From Erysipelotrichaceae bacterium (GTDB lineage: Bacteria; Bacillota_I; Bacilli_A; Erysipelotrichales; Erysipelotrichaceae): a stretch of 6,250 nt of DNA. A model generated the notes under the pieces. It was given only the letters and a program-made list of their open reading frames with translations. It had not been told where the DNA came from and did not search any database. The stretch is from the NCBI GenBank assembly GCA_020026035.1, contig JAHHRC010000076.1:1-6250 (forward strand). The letters are read 5' to 3'. This document shows positions 1 through 5,404 of this stretch, in pieces (position 1 is the first letter of the stretch; each line of letters opens with the position of its first letter). The translations under genes were made by a program, and so were the position numbers.

Positions 1-64
1 CAGACTCTTTTCCTTCTCCCCATTTCACTGTAATGACTTCCTCAAAGAATTGATCAACTGACAT
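1..64 (-). CDS. Partial gene, N-terminus of a possible methylthioribose-1-phosphate isomerase (MtnA/DrdI-like)
   Basis: Only the first 21 codons are present; the gene runs off the left edge. It starts at ATG 62-64, 16 nt after the kinase stop, behind a strong ribosome site (GGAAGGGGAG at 71-80). The visible protein reads MSVDQFFEEVITVKWGEGKE followed by S. The element V-x-W-x-x-G/D-x near residues 13-18 resembles the first strand of MtnA-type sugar-phosphate isomerases (eIF2B-alpha-like fold), where an 'I-x-W-x-x-G-x' stretch precedes the 'DQ-x-x-LP' motif. That motif would lie outside the window. MtnA converts 5-methylthioribose 1-phosphate to 5-methylthioribulose 1-phosphate, the step after MtnK, and a kinase-isomerase order is usual in salvage operons. 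That it is a gene is secure from start, frame and spacing. The product is a guess from a short match plus context; an aldolase or other salvage enzyme is possible. Confidence 0.5.
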   Translation of the reverse strand, partial: MSVDQFFEEVITVKWGEGKES

Positions 65-80
65 ACTTTACTCCCCTTCC

Positions 81-1307
81 TTACAATGTCGTCTTCGCAT
101 CTTCATACGCTTCAAGAATTGCATTCTTGAAATCCTTACCAGTCTTAAACTTCTTTTGATTCAAAATGAAGTTCTTACCGGCAATAATATTCAATCGTTC
201 TGCTAACAAACGATCTTTTTCACATTCAATACCAGTCACATCCACAACGTTTGCCATACCAACCGTACGACGATGCAACTCCGTACCAGCATACCCAGCC
301 GTATCACAAAGAATATCCGCTAAGTACCATTCTTTGAATCCCTTCACCTTTGCCATTGGTTCCGTCACTTCTTGATCAAACTTGATACTAAACTTCTCAA
401 CAAATAGATCAATTGTTTTCTCTATTGTATCAAGAATCCAAGCACAGAACTCCTTTTTTCCATGCGCTAATCCATTGTCATACGCAAAGATCAAATTCGC
501 CACAACATTCCCCGTGTCATATCCCATCGGTGCAAATGTTCCAAACTCAGAATCAAACACCTTCATTGCGTCATCCTTAATAAAGATCGATCCTGTATGC
601 AAATCACCTTGCATCAAAGCTTGGTAATTCGTCATGAACTTAAACTTCAACTTCGCAACCTCTAAATGCAATGTTTCATCTTCATAAAGCATCTTCCGAA
701 CAAATTCTTCATTTGCCTCAAACACATTATTACGATGATTCAAATCATTGTAAGGTTCCATAAACACAAGCTTCTCGGTAATGTCACACAAGTCAGGAGA
801 CGTAAACTGGGCTGTCATATTACGTTTCACTTTATGATCCAGCACTACATCACTCGTCATTAACAACGTATTCACCAAGAACGTCGACATATTCTCCGCA
901 AAGTGATCATACATCTTGTGTTCTAGCATCGCCTTACGCATCACTAAGAATTCACTGCAATCTTCCATCCCACACGCACTCATCGTCGTATCGTAGAAGT
1001 AAATATGTGGAACCATTCCAGGTGCTAACTTTTCTTCGACCATCAGAATCTCAGATTCAAGCTTGTTACGATCTAACGAAGCTGTCATATCCTTGGAAAT
1101 ACGTGTTTCAAGACCAGCTTGCTTGATATAAATGGAATGGCCTTTATCATCCCAAACACGGAACACATAATTCAAATTTCCATGTTCCTTAGGAACTAGC
1201 ACATGCATACTTGCTTCATCCCAATCAATCATGTCCTTTGTTTTCAACAAGGTATACTCAACAATATCATCCGACTTCATTAAGAAGTACGTATCAAATC
1301 TACTCAT
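81..1307 (-). CDS. mtnK: S-methyl-5-thioribose kinase family protein (MtnK-like; methylthioribose or 5-deoxyribose kinase)
   Basis: A 408-residue cytoplasmic kinase of the aminoglycoside-phosphotransferase/protein-kinase-like fold, close in length to MtnK (about 400). MtnK phosphorylates 5-methylthioribose at O1 with ATP in methionine or sulfur salvage. Visible motifs, numbered from the chosen start: a nucleotide-loop element HGNLNYVFRV near 42-51; the ATP-contacting lysine in YIKQ at K62; the catalytic loop QGDLHTGS at 233-240 with D235; the metal site DSEF at 252-255 followed by PMGYDTG; and the C-terminal twin-arginine HRRTVGMA near 345-352, which in MtnK binds substrate. As I recall the family, HGD is usual where QGD stands here and DPE where DSE stands. 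The start is ATG 1305-1307, because AGAAGGT at 1315-1321 sits 7 nt upstream. An in-frame TTG at 1358 would overlap the permease, add a basic 17-residue tail and lacks an obvious ribosome site. It lies 22 nt after the permease gene in the transporter operon, implying that the imported sugar is its substrate. Family assignment is firm; the exact sugar is not. Confidence 0.85.
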   Translation of the reverse strand: MSRFDTYFLMKSDDIVEYTLLKTKDMIDWDEASMHVLVPKEHGNLNYVFRVWDDKGHSIYIKQAGLETRISKDMTASLDRNKLESEILMVEEKLAPGMVPHIYFYDTTMSACGMEDCSEFLVMRKAMLEHKMYDHFAENMSTFLVNTLLMTSDVVLDHKVKRNMTAQFTSPDLCDITEKLVFMEPYNDLNHRNNVFEANEEFVRKMLYEDETLHLEVAKLKFKFMTNYQALMQGDLHTGSIFIKDDAMKVFDSEFGTFAPMGYDTGNVVANLIFAYDNGLAHGKKEFCAWILDTIEKTIDLFVEKFSIKFDQEVTEPMAKVKGFKEWYLADILCDTAGYAGTELHRRTVGMANVVDVTGIECEKDRLLAERLNIIAGKNFILNQKKFKTGKDFKNAILEAYEDAKTTL

Positions 1308-1329
1308 TTTATCTACCTTCTCTTTCCAA
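1308..1329 (-). promoter_or_regulatory. Ribosome-binding site that fixes the kinase start
   Basis: The 22-nt gap between the permease stop and ATG 1305-1307 contains AGAAGGT at 1315-1321 (minus-strand reading), 7 nt from the ATG. The longer in-frame reading from TTG 1358 has nothing comparable upstream. This supports the 408-residue kinase, whose first residues then match the usual distance from the N-terminus to the nucleotide loop in MtnK. Confidence 0.7.
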
Positions 1330-2310
1330 TTATTTCTTCTTCGATGCATACGCTGCAATGAGAGCCAATGCTAGAACTGCGCCCTTCACTGCTGGAAGAA
1401 TATAGAATGGTACTGCACAAATCGTTAACCCATTTTCAAGCGTAGCCACAAGAATTGCCCCAACCATTGTCCCAATGGCATTTGGCTTTTCTGCACCACC
1501 TACCGTTCGTCCAACAAAGACTGCTGCAAGAGATGGCATCAAGTAGTTATCACAACACATAACCTGTGCCGAACTACCACGTGAAGCTACAAGAATACCT
1601 GCAATTGCAATAAATACAGCTGTAATCATCCCTGCTAAATAACGATACTTCGTCGTATTAATACCCGATAATTTCGCCGCTTCTAAGTTACCGCCCATCG
1701 CATATAAATAACGACCATGCTTCGTATAATTTAAGAAGATATGCGCAAATAACACACATGCTATCATGATGATAATGATCCAAGGAGCTCTACCAATCAT
1801 AGAGAAACTTGGTTCCAATGCCGTTCTTGCTGGAGCTGCTCCCCAAGACGTTTTCATACCCGTAGAAACAGCACCACCACCGATATACCATTGACCCAAA
1901 CCTTGATGCACAAACATCAATGCACAAGTCGCTAACATATCTGGAATCTTACATACAAGAATTAGGAACATCGTCAATTGATACATAATCAATGTCACAA
2001 GAATACAAATAATTGCCGATGTTAATACAGACCTTCCAAACCACAAGTAGGAAGACACAAACACATACGCCGAACAACTCGCCAATGTCCCAGCTGACAT
2101 ATCAAATCCATCTGGTGCCATTGTAATCGTTGCTGCTATACCAAATACCGTTGTGATGGACATTGCACGCAAGATGTTTACCATATTTGCACTCGATAAG
2201 AACTGTGATCCTTTCAATGCTGTAAACATGATAAAGCAAATACCTAACGCAATTACCGCAGCCCAATCCACAACAAATTTCACCCAATTTTTCGATTTCT
2301 TTGTTTCCAT
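1330..2310 (-). CDS. Sugar ABC transporter permease, RbsC-like (CUT2 / BPD_transp_2 family)
   Basis: A 326-residue polytopic inner-membrane protein, the usual length for RbsC-type permeases, which work as homodimers; no second permease gene is present. A short basic N-terminus (METKKSKNWVK) is followed by about eight to ten hydrophobic segments, including roughly 13-31, 50-66, 78-90, 95-120, 176-193, 224-243, 258-268, 276-296 and 300-321. Family landmarks are GFDMSAGT at 68-75 (ID-S-x-G-S in RbsC), the cytoplasmic coupling loop GRYLYAMGGNLEAAKLSGIN at 199-218, and the C-terminal GRTVGG-x3-P-x-A-I-G-T at 267-281. Its ATG overlaps the ATPase stop by one base (TGATG, 2308-2312), indicating translational coupling, with GGAGG 9 nt upstream. 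Substrate cannot be read from the permease itself; a pentose-like compound is inferred from the downstream kinase. Confidence 0.93.
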   Translation of the reverse strand: METKKSKNWVKFVVDWAAVIALGICFIMFTALKGSQFLSSANMVNILRAMSITTVFGIAATITMAPDGFDMSAGTLASCSAYVFVSSYLWFGRSVLTSAIICILVTLIMYQLTMFLILVCKIPDMLATCALMFVHQGLGQWYIGGGAVSTGMKTSWGAAPARTALEPSFSMIGRAPWIIIIMIACVLFAHIFLNYTKHGRYLYAMGGNLEAAKLSGINTTKYRYLAGMITAVFIAIAGILVASRGSSAQVMCCDNYLMPSLAAVFVGRTVGGAEKPNAIGTMVGAILVATLENGLTICAVPFYILPAVKGAVLALALIAAYASKKK

Positions 2311-3830
2311 CAGTCTTTTCCTCCAACTGCGTAATACATAATCTTTTCTTCAGTTGCTTCCGCTGTATTCATTTCAGCCATTGTCTTACCGCTATACATC
2401 ACATAGATACGATCTGTTAACGACAACAATTCTGAGTTTTCACATGTTGCATAAATAACCGCATTTCCGGCCTTAGCAATATCATTAATCAAACGGAAGA
2501 TATCCTGTTTCGCCCCAACGTCTACACCCTTTGTTGGTTCATCAAAGATATACAAGTCACAATCCGTTTCTAACCACTTACCTACCGCAACCTTTTGTTG
2601 GTTACCACCCGATAAGTTTTTCACCAATTGATAAATCGATGGTGTGGAAATCTTTAACTGATCCACATAATGTTGCGCATTCTTATCCACAAGCTTCTTA
2701 TCAATGAAGATCCCCTTACAGAACAAGTCCAATGCCGCTGCCGATAAATTGAAAGCAAGAGATTCTTCTACTAGAACACCTTCTTTTCGACGTTCTTCTG
2801 GAACAAGCGCAATTCGTTGTTTGACCGCATCCGCTGGACACTTCATTTGAATTTCTTTGCCATTCAAATAAATCTTTCCACCCGTTTGCTTATATGCACC
2901 AAACAAGGTCTTACAAAGTTCTGATTTTCCAGCTCCAACCAAACCACCGATCCCAACAATTTCACCTTTTCGAACTTGCATCGTAACGCCATTCACTTTG
3001 CCATCTGCACCTTGTAAATCCTTTGTTTCAAAGATCACATCACCGATCGCACAAGCTTCTTTCGGGTATTTCTCTTCAAAGAAACGACCAAGCATTAATT
3101 CAACAATTTCTTTCGTTGTTGTTTCTTTTGTGATTTTTCTTGTTTCTATCAACTTTCCATTCCGTAATACCGTGTAGTTATCACAAATCTCTAACACTTC
3201 ATTCAAACGGTGTGAGATAAAGATAATCGACATATTTTCTGTTTCATGCAAATGCCGAACCAAACGGAATAATTCTTCCGTCTCGGTATTACTTAACGGT
3301 GCGGTTGGTTCATCTAAAATCAGGAAGTTACACTTTGATCGAACCGCCTTCGCAATGACAACCATTTGTTTTTGTGCCAATGTCAAATTCTGAACTAAGG
3401 TATGCTCATCTATTTGACTCCTTGAAATATGCAAACGATCTAGCGCTTCTCTTCCTTCTTTATAAACATCTTTCCAGTGAACAAATGTCTTCATTTGTCC
3501 CATTACCATGTCACTTTGCACAATATTCTCAGCGACCGATAAGGTTGGGTATAATGCTGTATCAACTTCTTGATACACAATTTGGATACCAATCTTCTTC
3601 GCATCCACTGGCGTTTCCAACTTCACTTCAGATCCATCCATAAACACTTGACCCGTATACGTTGGATTCGCTCCAGCCAATACCTTCATCAACGTCGACT
3701 TACCAGCACCATTCGCTCCAACAATGGCATGGATTTCACCCGTTGATAATTTGAAGTTAATATCGTCTAAAGCCTTAACACCCGGAAATTCAATGGAAAC
3801 ATGTTTCGTCTCAAGAATCTTTCTATCCAT
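2310..3830 (-). CDS. Sugar ABC transporter ATP-binding protein, RbsA/MglA-like, two fused ATPase domains
   Basis: A 506-residue cytoplasmic subunit that powers import through the RbsC-like permease; the length is typical of RbsA/MglA. Domain 1 (about 5-250) has Walker A GANGAGKST at 38-46, Q-loop Q87, a degenerate signature LTLAQKQ at 149-155, Walker B ILDEPTAPL at 171-179 with E174, and H-loop H207. Domain 2 (about 263-500) has the Walker A variant GLVGAGKSE at 296-304, a canonical signature LSGGNQQK at 406-413, Walker B YIFDEPT at 427-433 with E431, and KGVDVGAK as D-loop at 434-441. The switch region ATCENSE at 461-467 lacks the H-loop histidine. This asymmetry is common in the CUT2 family: domain 1 keeps the catalytic residues while domain 2 supplies the good signature. 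The start ATG 3828-3830 is preceded by AGAAGGGA. It follows the binding-protein gene by 69 nt and overlaps the permease start by one base. Confidence 0.95.
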   Translation of the reverse strand: MDRKILETKHVSIEFPGVKALDDINFKLSTGEIHAIVGANGAGKSTLMKVLAGANPTYTGQVFMDGSEVKLETPVDAKKIGIQIVYQEVDTALYPTLSVAENIVQSDMVMGQMKTFVHWKDVYKEGREALDRLHISRSQIDEHTLVQNLTLAQKQMVVIAKAVRSKCNFLILDEPTAPLSNTETEELFRLVRHLHETENMSIIFISHRLNEVLEICDNYTVLRNGKLIETRKITKETTTKEIVELMLGRFFEEKYPKEACAIGDVIFETKDLQGADGKVNGVTMQVRKGEIVGIGGLVGAGKSELCKTLFGAYKQTGGKIYLNGKEIQMKCPADAVKQRIALVPEERRKEGVLVEESLAFNLSAAALDLFCKGIFIDKKLVDKNAQHYVDQLKISTPSIYQLVKNLSGGNQQKVAVGKWLETDCDLYIFDEPTKGVDVGAKQDIFRLINDIAKAGNAVIYATCENSELLSLTDRIYVMYSGKTMAEMNTAEATEEKIMYYAVGGKD

Positions 3831-3863
3831 GAAAATCCCTTCTCTTTCTTATTATTTAAGAAG

Positions 3864-3889
3864 TGGAAGCGTTATTTCTAACGCCTCCA
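3864..3889 (-). other. GAAA-capped mRNA hairpin between the binding-protein and ATPase genes
   Basis: On the minus strand TGGAGGCGTTA, GAAA, TAACGCTTCCA form an 11-bp stem (one G-U pair) with a GNRA tetraloop, about 10 nt after the binding-protein stop. The sequence after it is CTTCTTAAATAATAAG, with no run of Us, so it is not a standard intrinsic terminator. Such hairpins after a binding-protein gene commonly stabilise the upstream mRNA and raise the amount of binding protein over the membrane subunits. That role is inferred here from position and shape. Confidence 0.65.
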
Positions 3890-3899
3890 GCCTCAATTT

Positions 3900-5066
3900 T
3901 TAATGCAATAAATCTTTTGGTAACCAATCCGCTTCGGATAGGTAATCCAAGTTGTAATACGTTTCTCCTGCAATTGCATCTAAGTTTTCAATCGTTGAAT
4001 CTGCTTTCAACTCACTCGACTTAATAGCAGTACCAGGAATTTCAACAACATCAACACCCTTCTTATCTGTAGCAGGGTCATAGATATTGTCATAATCTCC
4101 AGCTAATTCTAGTAACAACAAACGCATAGCGATTTCACCATTTAGATTCCAATCTGTAGTACCAGACGCAATCCAAATATTTCCATCGTCCTTCATATGT
4201 GTTACGTCAACTGGGTCAATATCAACCGATGCCATAGGTAATGCATCACCGTTTGATCCATTGAATACATCATTTTCTTTAATCGCGTTAAATACACCTT
4301 GACCGTATAAGTCATAGTAAGCAACGATACCATCTACATCATCACGTTTTAGACTTTGTAGATACGCAGCTGTAACTGTGTTAGCAGAATCGATGGAATC
4401 TTCTAGAGGTTGCACTTCACCAACCGTAACGATCTTTCCAGCCTTTTCATATTCTTGCCAACCTACTTCACGACGATCAAATGGACTCACGTAGTTTGGA
4501 CCTCTCCACACTTTGATCAAACGAGCACCTTCGCCAAACTCATCAACCATTTCATCAAGCAATACGGTTACTAACGATTTGTCTTGTTGGAACATTTGTG
4601 TTACACCAGGTAATTTCTTATATTCACCATCGGCATAGAATTGTGTATCAAATGTCACAATCTTCAAATCTGGATACTGTTCTGTAATTTCCTTTAGGAA
4701 TACATACGAACCATCTTGGTTTCCATGGCTTACAAGCAATCCGTCATAGCCAGCAGATGCACATGTACGAATTGTGTCTTGCCACTTATTGAAGTCTCCA
4801 TCACAGAAGAAGAACTCAAATTGCACACCGACTTTGTCACAAATCTCCGCACAAGAATCCTTCCACATTTGGAAAATCGTAGCACTTGGTAGAAGCATTA
4901 CATACGCAACCTTCTTTCCAGCTACTGGTGAATCTACAGTCGTTTCCACTGTAGTTTCCGATGAACTCACTGGTTCATCTACTTGCTCACTCGGTTCACC
5001 ACACCCAGCAAGTGATGCTCCCACCATTGCAAATGCCAGGAACATCGACAAAAGTCTCTTTTTCAT
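3900..5066 (-). CDS. Sugar ABC transporter substrate-binding lipoprotein (periplasmic-binding-protein type 1, RbsB-like)
   Basis: A 388-residue secreted lipoprotein that captures the ligand outside the membrane for the adjoining ATPase and permease. The N-terminus has a basic MKKR, a hydrophobic core to about residue 19 and a lipobox LAGC with lipidated C22. A Ser/Thr/Glu-rich linker follows (about 23-49, including SETTVETTVDS). The first lobe starts KKVAYVMLLPSATIFQMWKD at 51-70, typical of the family-4 sugar-binding fold; later elements are GYDGLLVSHG (106-115), KIVTFDTQF (135-143), VDGIVAYYDLYGQG (244-257), and a C-terminal strand near VDVVEIPGTAI (338-348). It is longer than free RbsB (about 300), partly from the linker and the C-terminal extension. 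Cysteines C72, C76, C88 and C102 cluster in lobe 1. The start ATG 5064-5066 has AAGGGAGGT about 5 nt upstream. It is the first gene of the operon. The bound sugar is not identifiable from sequence. Confidence 0.92.
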   Translation of the reverse strand: MKKRLLSMFLAFAMVGASLAGCGEPSEQVDEPVSSSETTVETTVDSPVAGKKVAYVMLLPSATIFQMWKDSCAEICDKVGVQFEFFFCDGDFNKWQDTIRTCASAGYDGLLVSHGNQDGSYVFLKEITEQYPDLKIVTFDTQFYADGEYKKLPGVTQMFQQDKSLVTVLLDEMVDEFGEGARLIKVWRGPNYVSPFDRREVGWQEYEKAGKIVTVGEVQPLEDSIDSANTVTAAYLQSLKRDDVDGIVAYYDLYGQGVFNAIKENDVFNGSNGDALPMASVDIDPVDVTHMKDDGNIWIASGTTDWNLNGEIAMRLLLLELAGDYDNIYDPATDKKGVDVVEIPGTAIKSSELKADSTIENLDAIAGETYYNLDYLSEADWLPKDLLH

Positions 5067-5148
5067 TTTCTACCTCCCTTTACGTTTCTATTAGAAATAA
5101 GAGTACTTATTGATCTAAACACCTTTTATTTACGTGAATTGTATGCGA

Positions 5149-5161
5149 AACATCTTATGTT
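5149..5161. repeat. Compact palindrome AACAT-CTT-ATGTT
   Basis: A perfect 5-bp inverted repeat with a 3-nt centre, within the leader of the minus-strand operon. Its half-site resembles those of the palindrome at 5172-5186, and the two centres are 24 bp apart. It may be a secondary operator or a small RNA hairpin. By itself a 5-bp repeat in AT-rich DNA is weak evidence. Confidence 0.35.
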
Positions 5162-5171
5162 AAAAAACGTT

Positions 5172-5186
5172 ACATTCTGTGAATGT
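5172..5186. promoter_or_regulatory. Candidate operator ACATTC-TGT-GAATGT just downstream of the operon start site
   Basis: A perfect 6-bp inverted repeat with a 3-nt centre (15 bp in all). It covers roughly +9 to +23 relative to the inferred minus-strand start near 5195, a position where a bound repressor would block elongation. The same bases could fold as a short RNA hairpin at the 5' end of the operon transcript. The binding protein is unknown; the divergent DeoR regulator is the obvious candidate. Confidence 0.45.
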
Positions 5187-5201
5187 TTGTAAGATACCTC
5201 T

Positions 5202-5230
5202 ATATTTACAAATTAGTCACAAAATGTCAA
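5202..5230 (-). promoter_or_regulatory. Probable sigma-A promoter of the transport/kinase operon
   Basis: On the minus strand a perfect -35 TTGACA lies at 5225-5230. The best -10 placements are TAAATA (5203-5208, 16-bp spacer) or AAATAT (5202-5207, 17-bp spacer, preceded by TG as in an extended -10). Transcription would begin near 5195, giving a leader of about 130 nt before the binding-protein ATG. The poor -10 suggests modest basal strength. A weaker alternative, TTGGAT (5330-5335) with CATAAT (5306-5311) at 18-bp spacing, would start inside the operator cluster. Confidence 0.55.
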
Positions 5231-5245
5231 CACACAAAAACAATT

Positions 5246-5276
5246 AGTAACATAAATTATTCTTATAGATGTTACT
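5246..5276. repeat. Inverted repeat AGTAACAT-15-ATGTTACT upstream of both promoters
   Basis: The 8-bp arms at 5246-5253 and 5269-5276 are exact reverse complements separated by 15 bp, so the arm centres are about 23 bp (two helical turns) apart. It ends immediately before the second inverted repeat at 5277. It lies upstream of the -35 of the minus-strand promoter and upstream of the plus-strand promoter, a position from which one regulator could control both. Role inferred. Confidence 0.5.
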
Positions 5277-5306
5277 TTTTGTTCATTTCTGTTAATCTGA
5301 ACAAAA
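5277..5306. promoter_or_regulatory. Candidate DeoR-type operator TTTTGTTCA-12-TGAACAAAA overlapping the regulator promoter
   Basis: The 9-bp arms at 5277-5285 and 5298-5306 are perfect reverse complements with a 12-bp spacer; arm centres are 21 bp (two turns) apart. The right arm covers the -35 zone of the regulator promoter, so binding should repress it. TGTTC/GAACA half-sites recall operators of some DeoR-family proteins such as GlpR, but this is resemblance only. Within it and just upstream TGTTACT (5270), TGTTCAT (5280) and TGTTAAT (5290) repeat at exactly 10-bp steps, so the true unit may be a direct repeat. Confidence 0.55.
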
Positions 5307-5323
5307 TTATGCTAAACTATAAT
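5297..5323 (+). promoter_or_regulatory. Promoter of the DeoR-family regulator gene
   Basis: A perfect -10 TATAAT at 5318-5323 predicts a start near 5330 and a leader of about 75 nt. No good -35 exists at 16-18 bp; the nearest matches (CTGAAC at 5297, TGAACA at 5298) are short-spaced and partial and lie inside the right arm of the 5277-5306 inverted repeat. A weak, self-repressed promoter is the natural reading. Confidence 0.55.
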
Positions 5324-5346
5324 CAACAAATCCAAAAAATTCATTA

Positions 5347-5372
5347 ATGCATCGATTCACAAATTGATGTAT
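5347..5372 (+). other. Hairpin in the regulator mRNA leader
   Basis: ATGCATCGATT, CACA, AATTGATGTAT form an 11-bp stem in RNA with two G-U pairs and a 4-nt loop. It ends about 20 nt before the ribosome site AGAAAGGAG (5391-5399). The pairing is better in RNA than in DNA, where the two G-U positions are mismatches. This favours an RNA role, for example mRNA stability or translation control, over a protein-binding site. No U-run follows, so it is not a terminator. Confidence 0.45.
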
Positions 5373-5404
5373 CATAAAACCACAAATTTTAGAAAGGAGA
5401 TTGC

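Larger units (their letters stand above)
5067..5404. other. Divergent control region between the transport/kinase operon and the DeoR gene
   Basis: This 338-nt AT-rich spacer contains no convincing gene. It holds one promoter for each direction, two long-spaced inverted repeats (5246-5276 and 5277-5306), two compact palindromes (5149-5161 and 5172-5186), a 10-bp phased TGTT repeat (5270-5296) and a leader hairpin before the DeoR gene (5347-5372). The operon leader on the minus strand would be about 130 nt. I found no conserved SAM-I riboswitch core or other riboswitch I recognise in it. An AT-rich inverted repeat AATAAG-4-CTTATT at 5096-5111 lies just upstream of the ribosome site. Confidence 0.8.

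Noticed and set aside
81..1307. Antibiotic-resistance aminoglycoside phosphotransferase or choline kinase
   Set aside because: The fold is shared, but GDLHTGSI, the D-x-E-F metal site with PMG-x-DTG, and the C-terminal RRTVGMA are MtnK landmarks, and the neighbours are sugar transporters.
1308..1358. Longer kinase reading from TTG 1358 (17 extra residues)
   Set aside because: It overlaps the end of the permease gene, has no obvious ribosome site and adds a basic tail without family support. ATG 1305-1307 has AGAAGGT at the right distance.
2102..2326. Small minus-strand frame overlapping the permease start
   Set aside because: It is the out-of-frame shadow of the permease and the ATPase end, with no ribosome site or recognisable product. 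The same holds for the short plus-strand frames inside 166-1405, 2153-2341, 3374-3643 and 4774-5094.
3864..3889. Intrinsic terminator between binding-protein and ATPase genes
   Set aside because: The stem is good, but no U-run follows on either side, so read-through into the ATPase gene is expected.
81..5066. AI-2 (Lsr) type uptake and kinase operon
   Set aside because: The importer layout is similar, but LsrK is an FGGY-family kinase and Lsr systems have two permeases and an SorC-type regulator. Here the kinase is MtnK-like, with one permease and a DeoR protein.
5140..5153. Catabolite-repression (cre) site around TGTATGCGAAACAT
   Set aside because: Several core positions of the cre consensus fail and the spacing around CG is off by one. 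The ACGTTACA stretch near 5167 also fails.
5067..5200. SAM-I (S-box) or other riboswitch in the operon leader, expected for methionine-salvage genes
   Set aside because: The roughly 130-nt leader lacks the conserved S-box core and the terminator/antiterminator pair. Only short AT-rich hairpins are visible.
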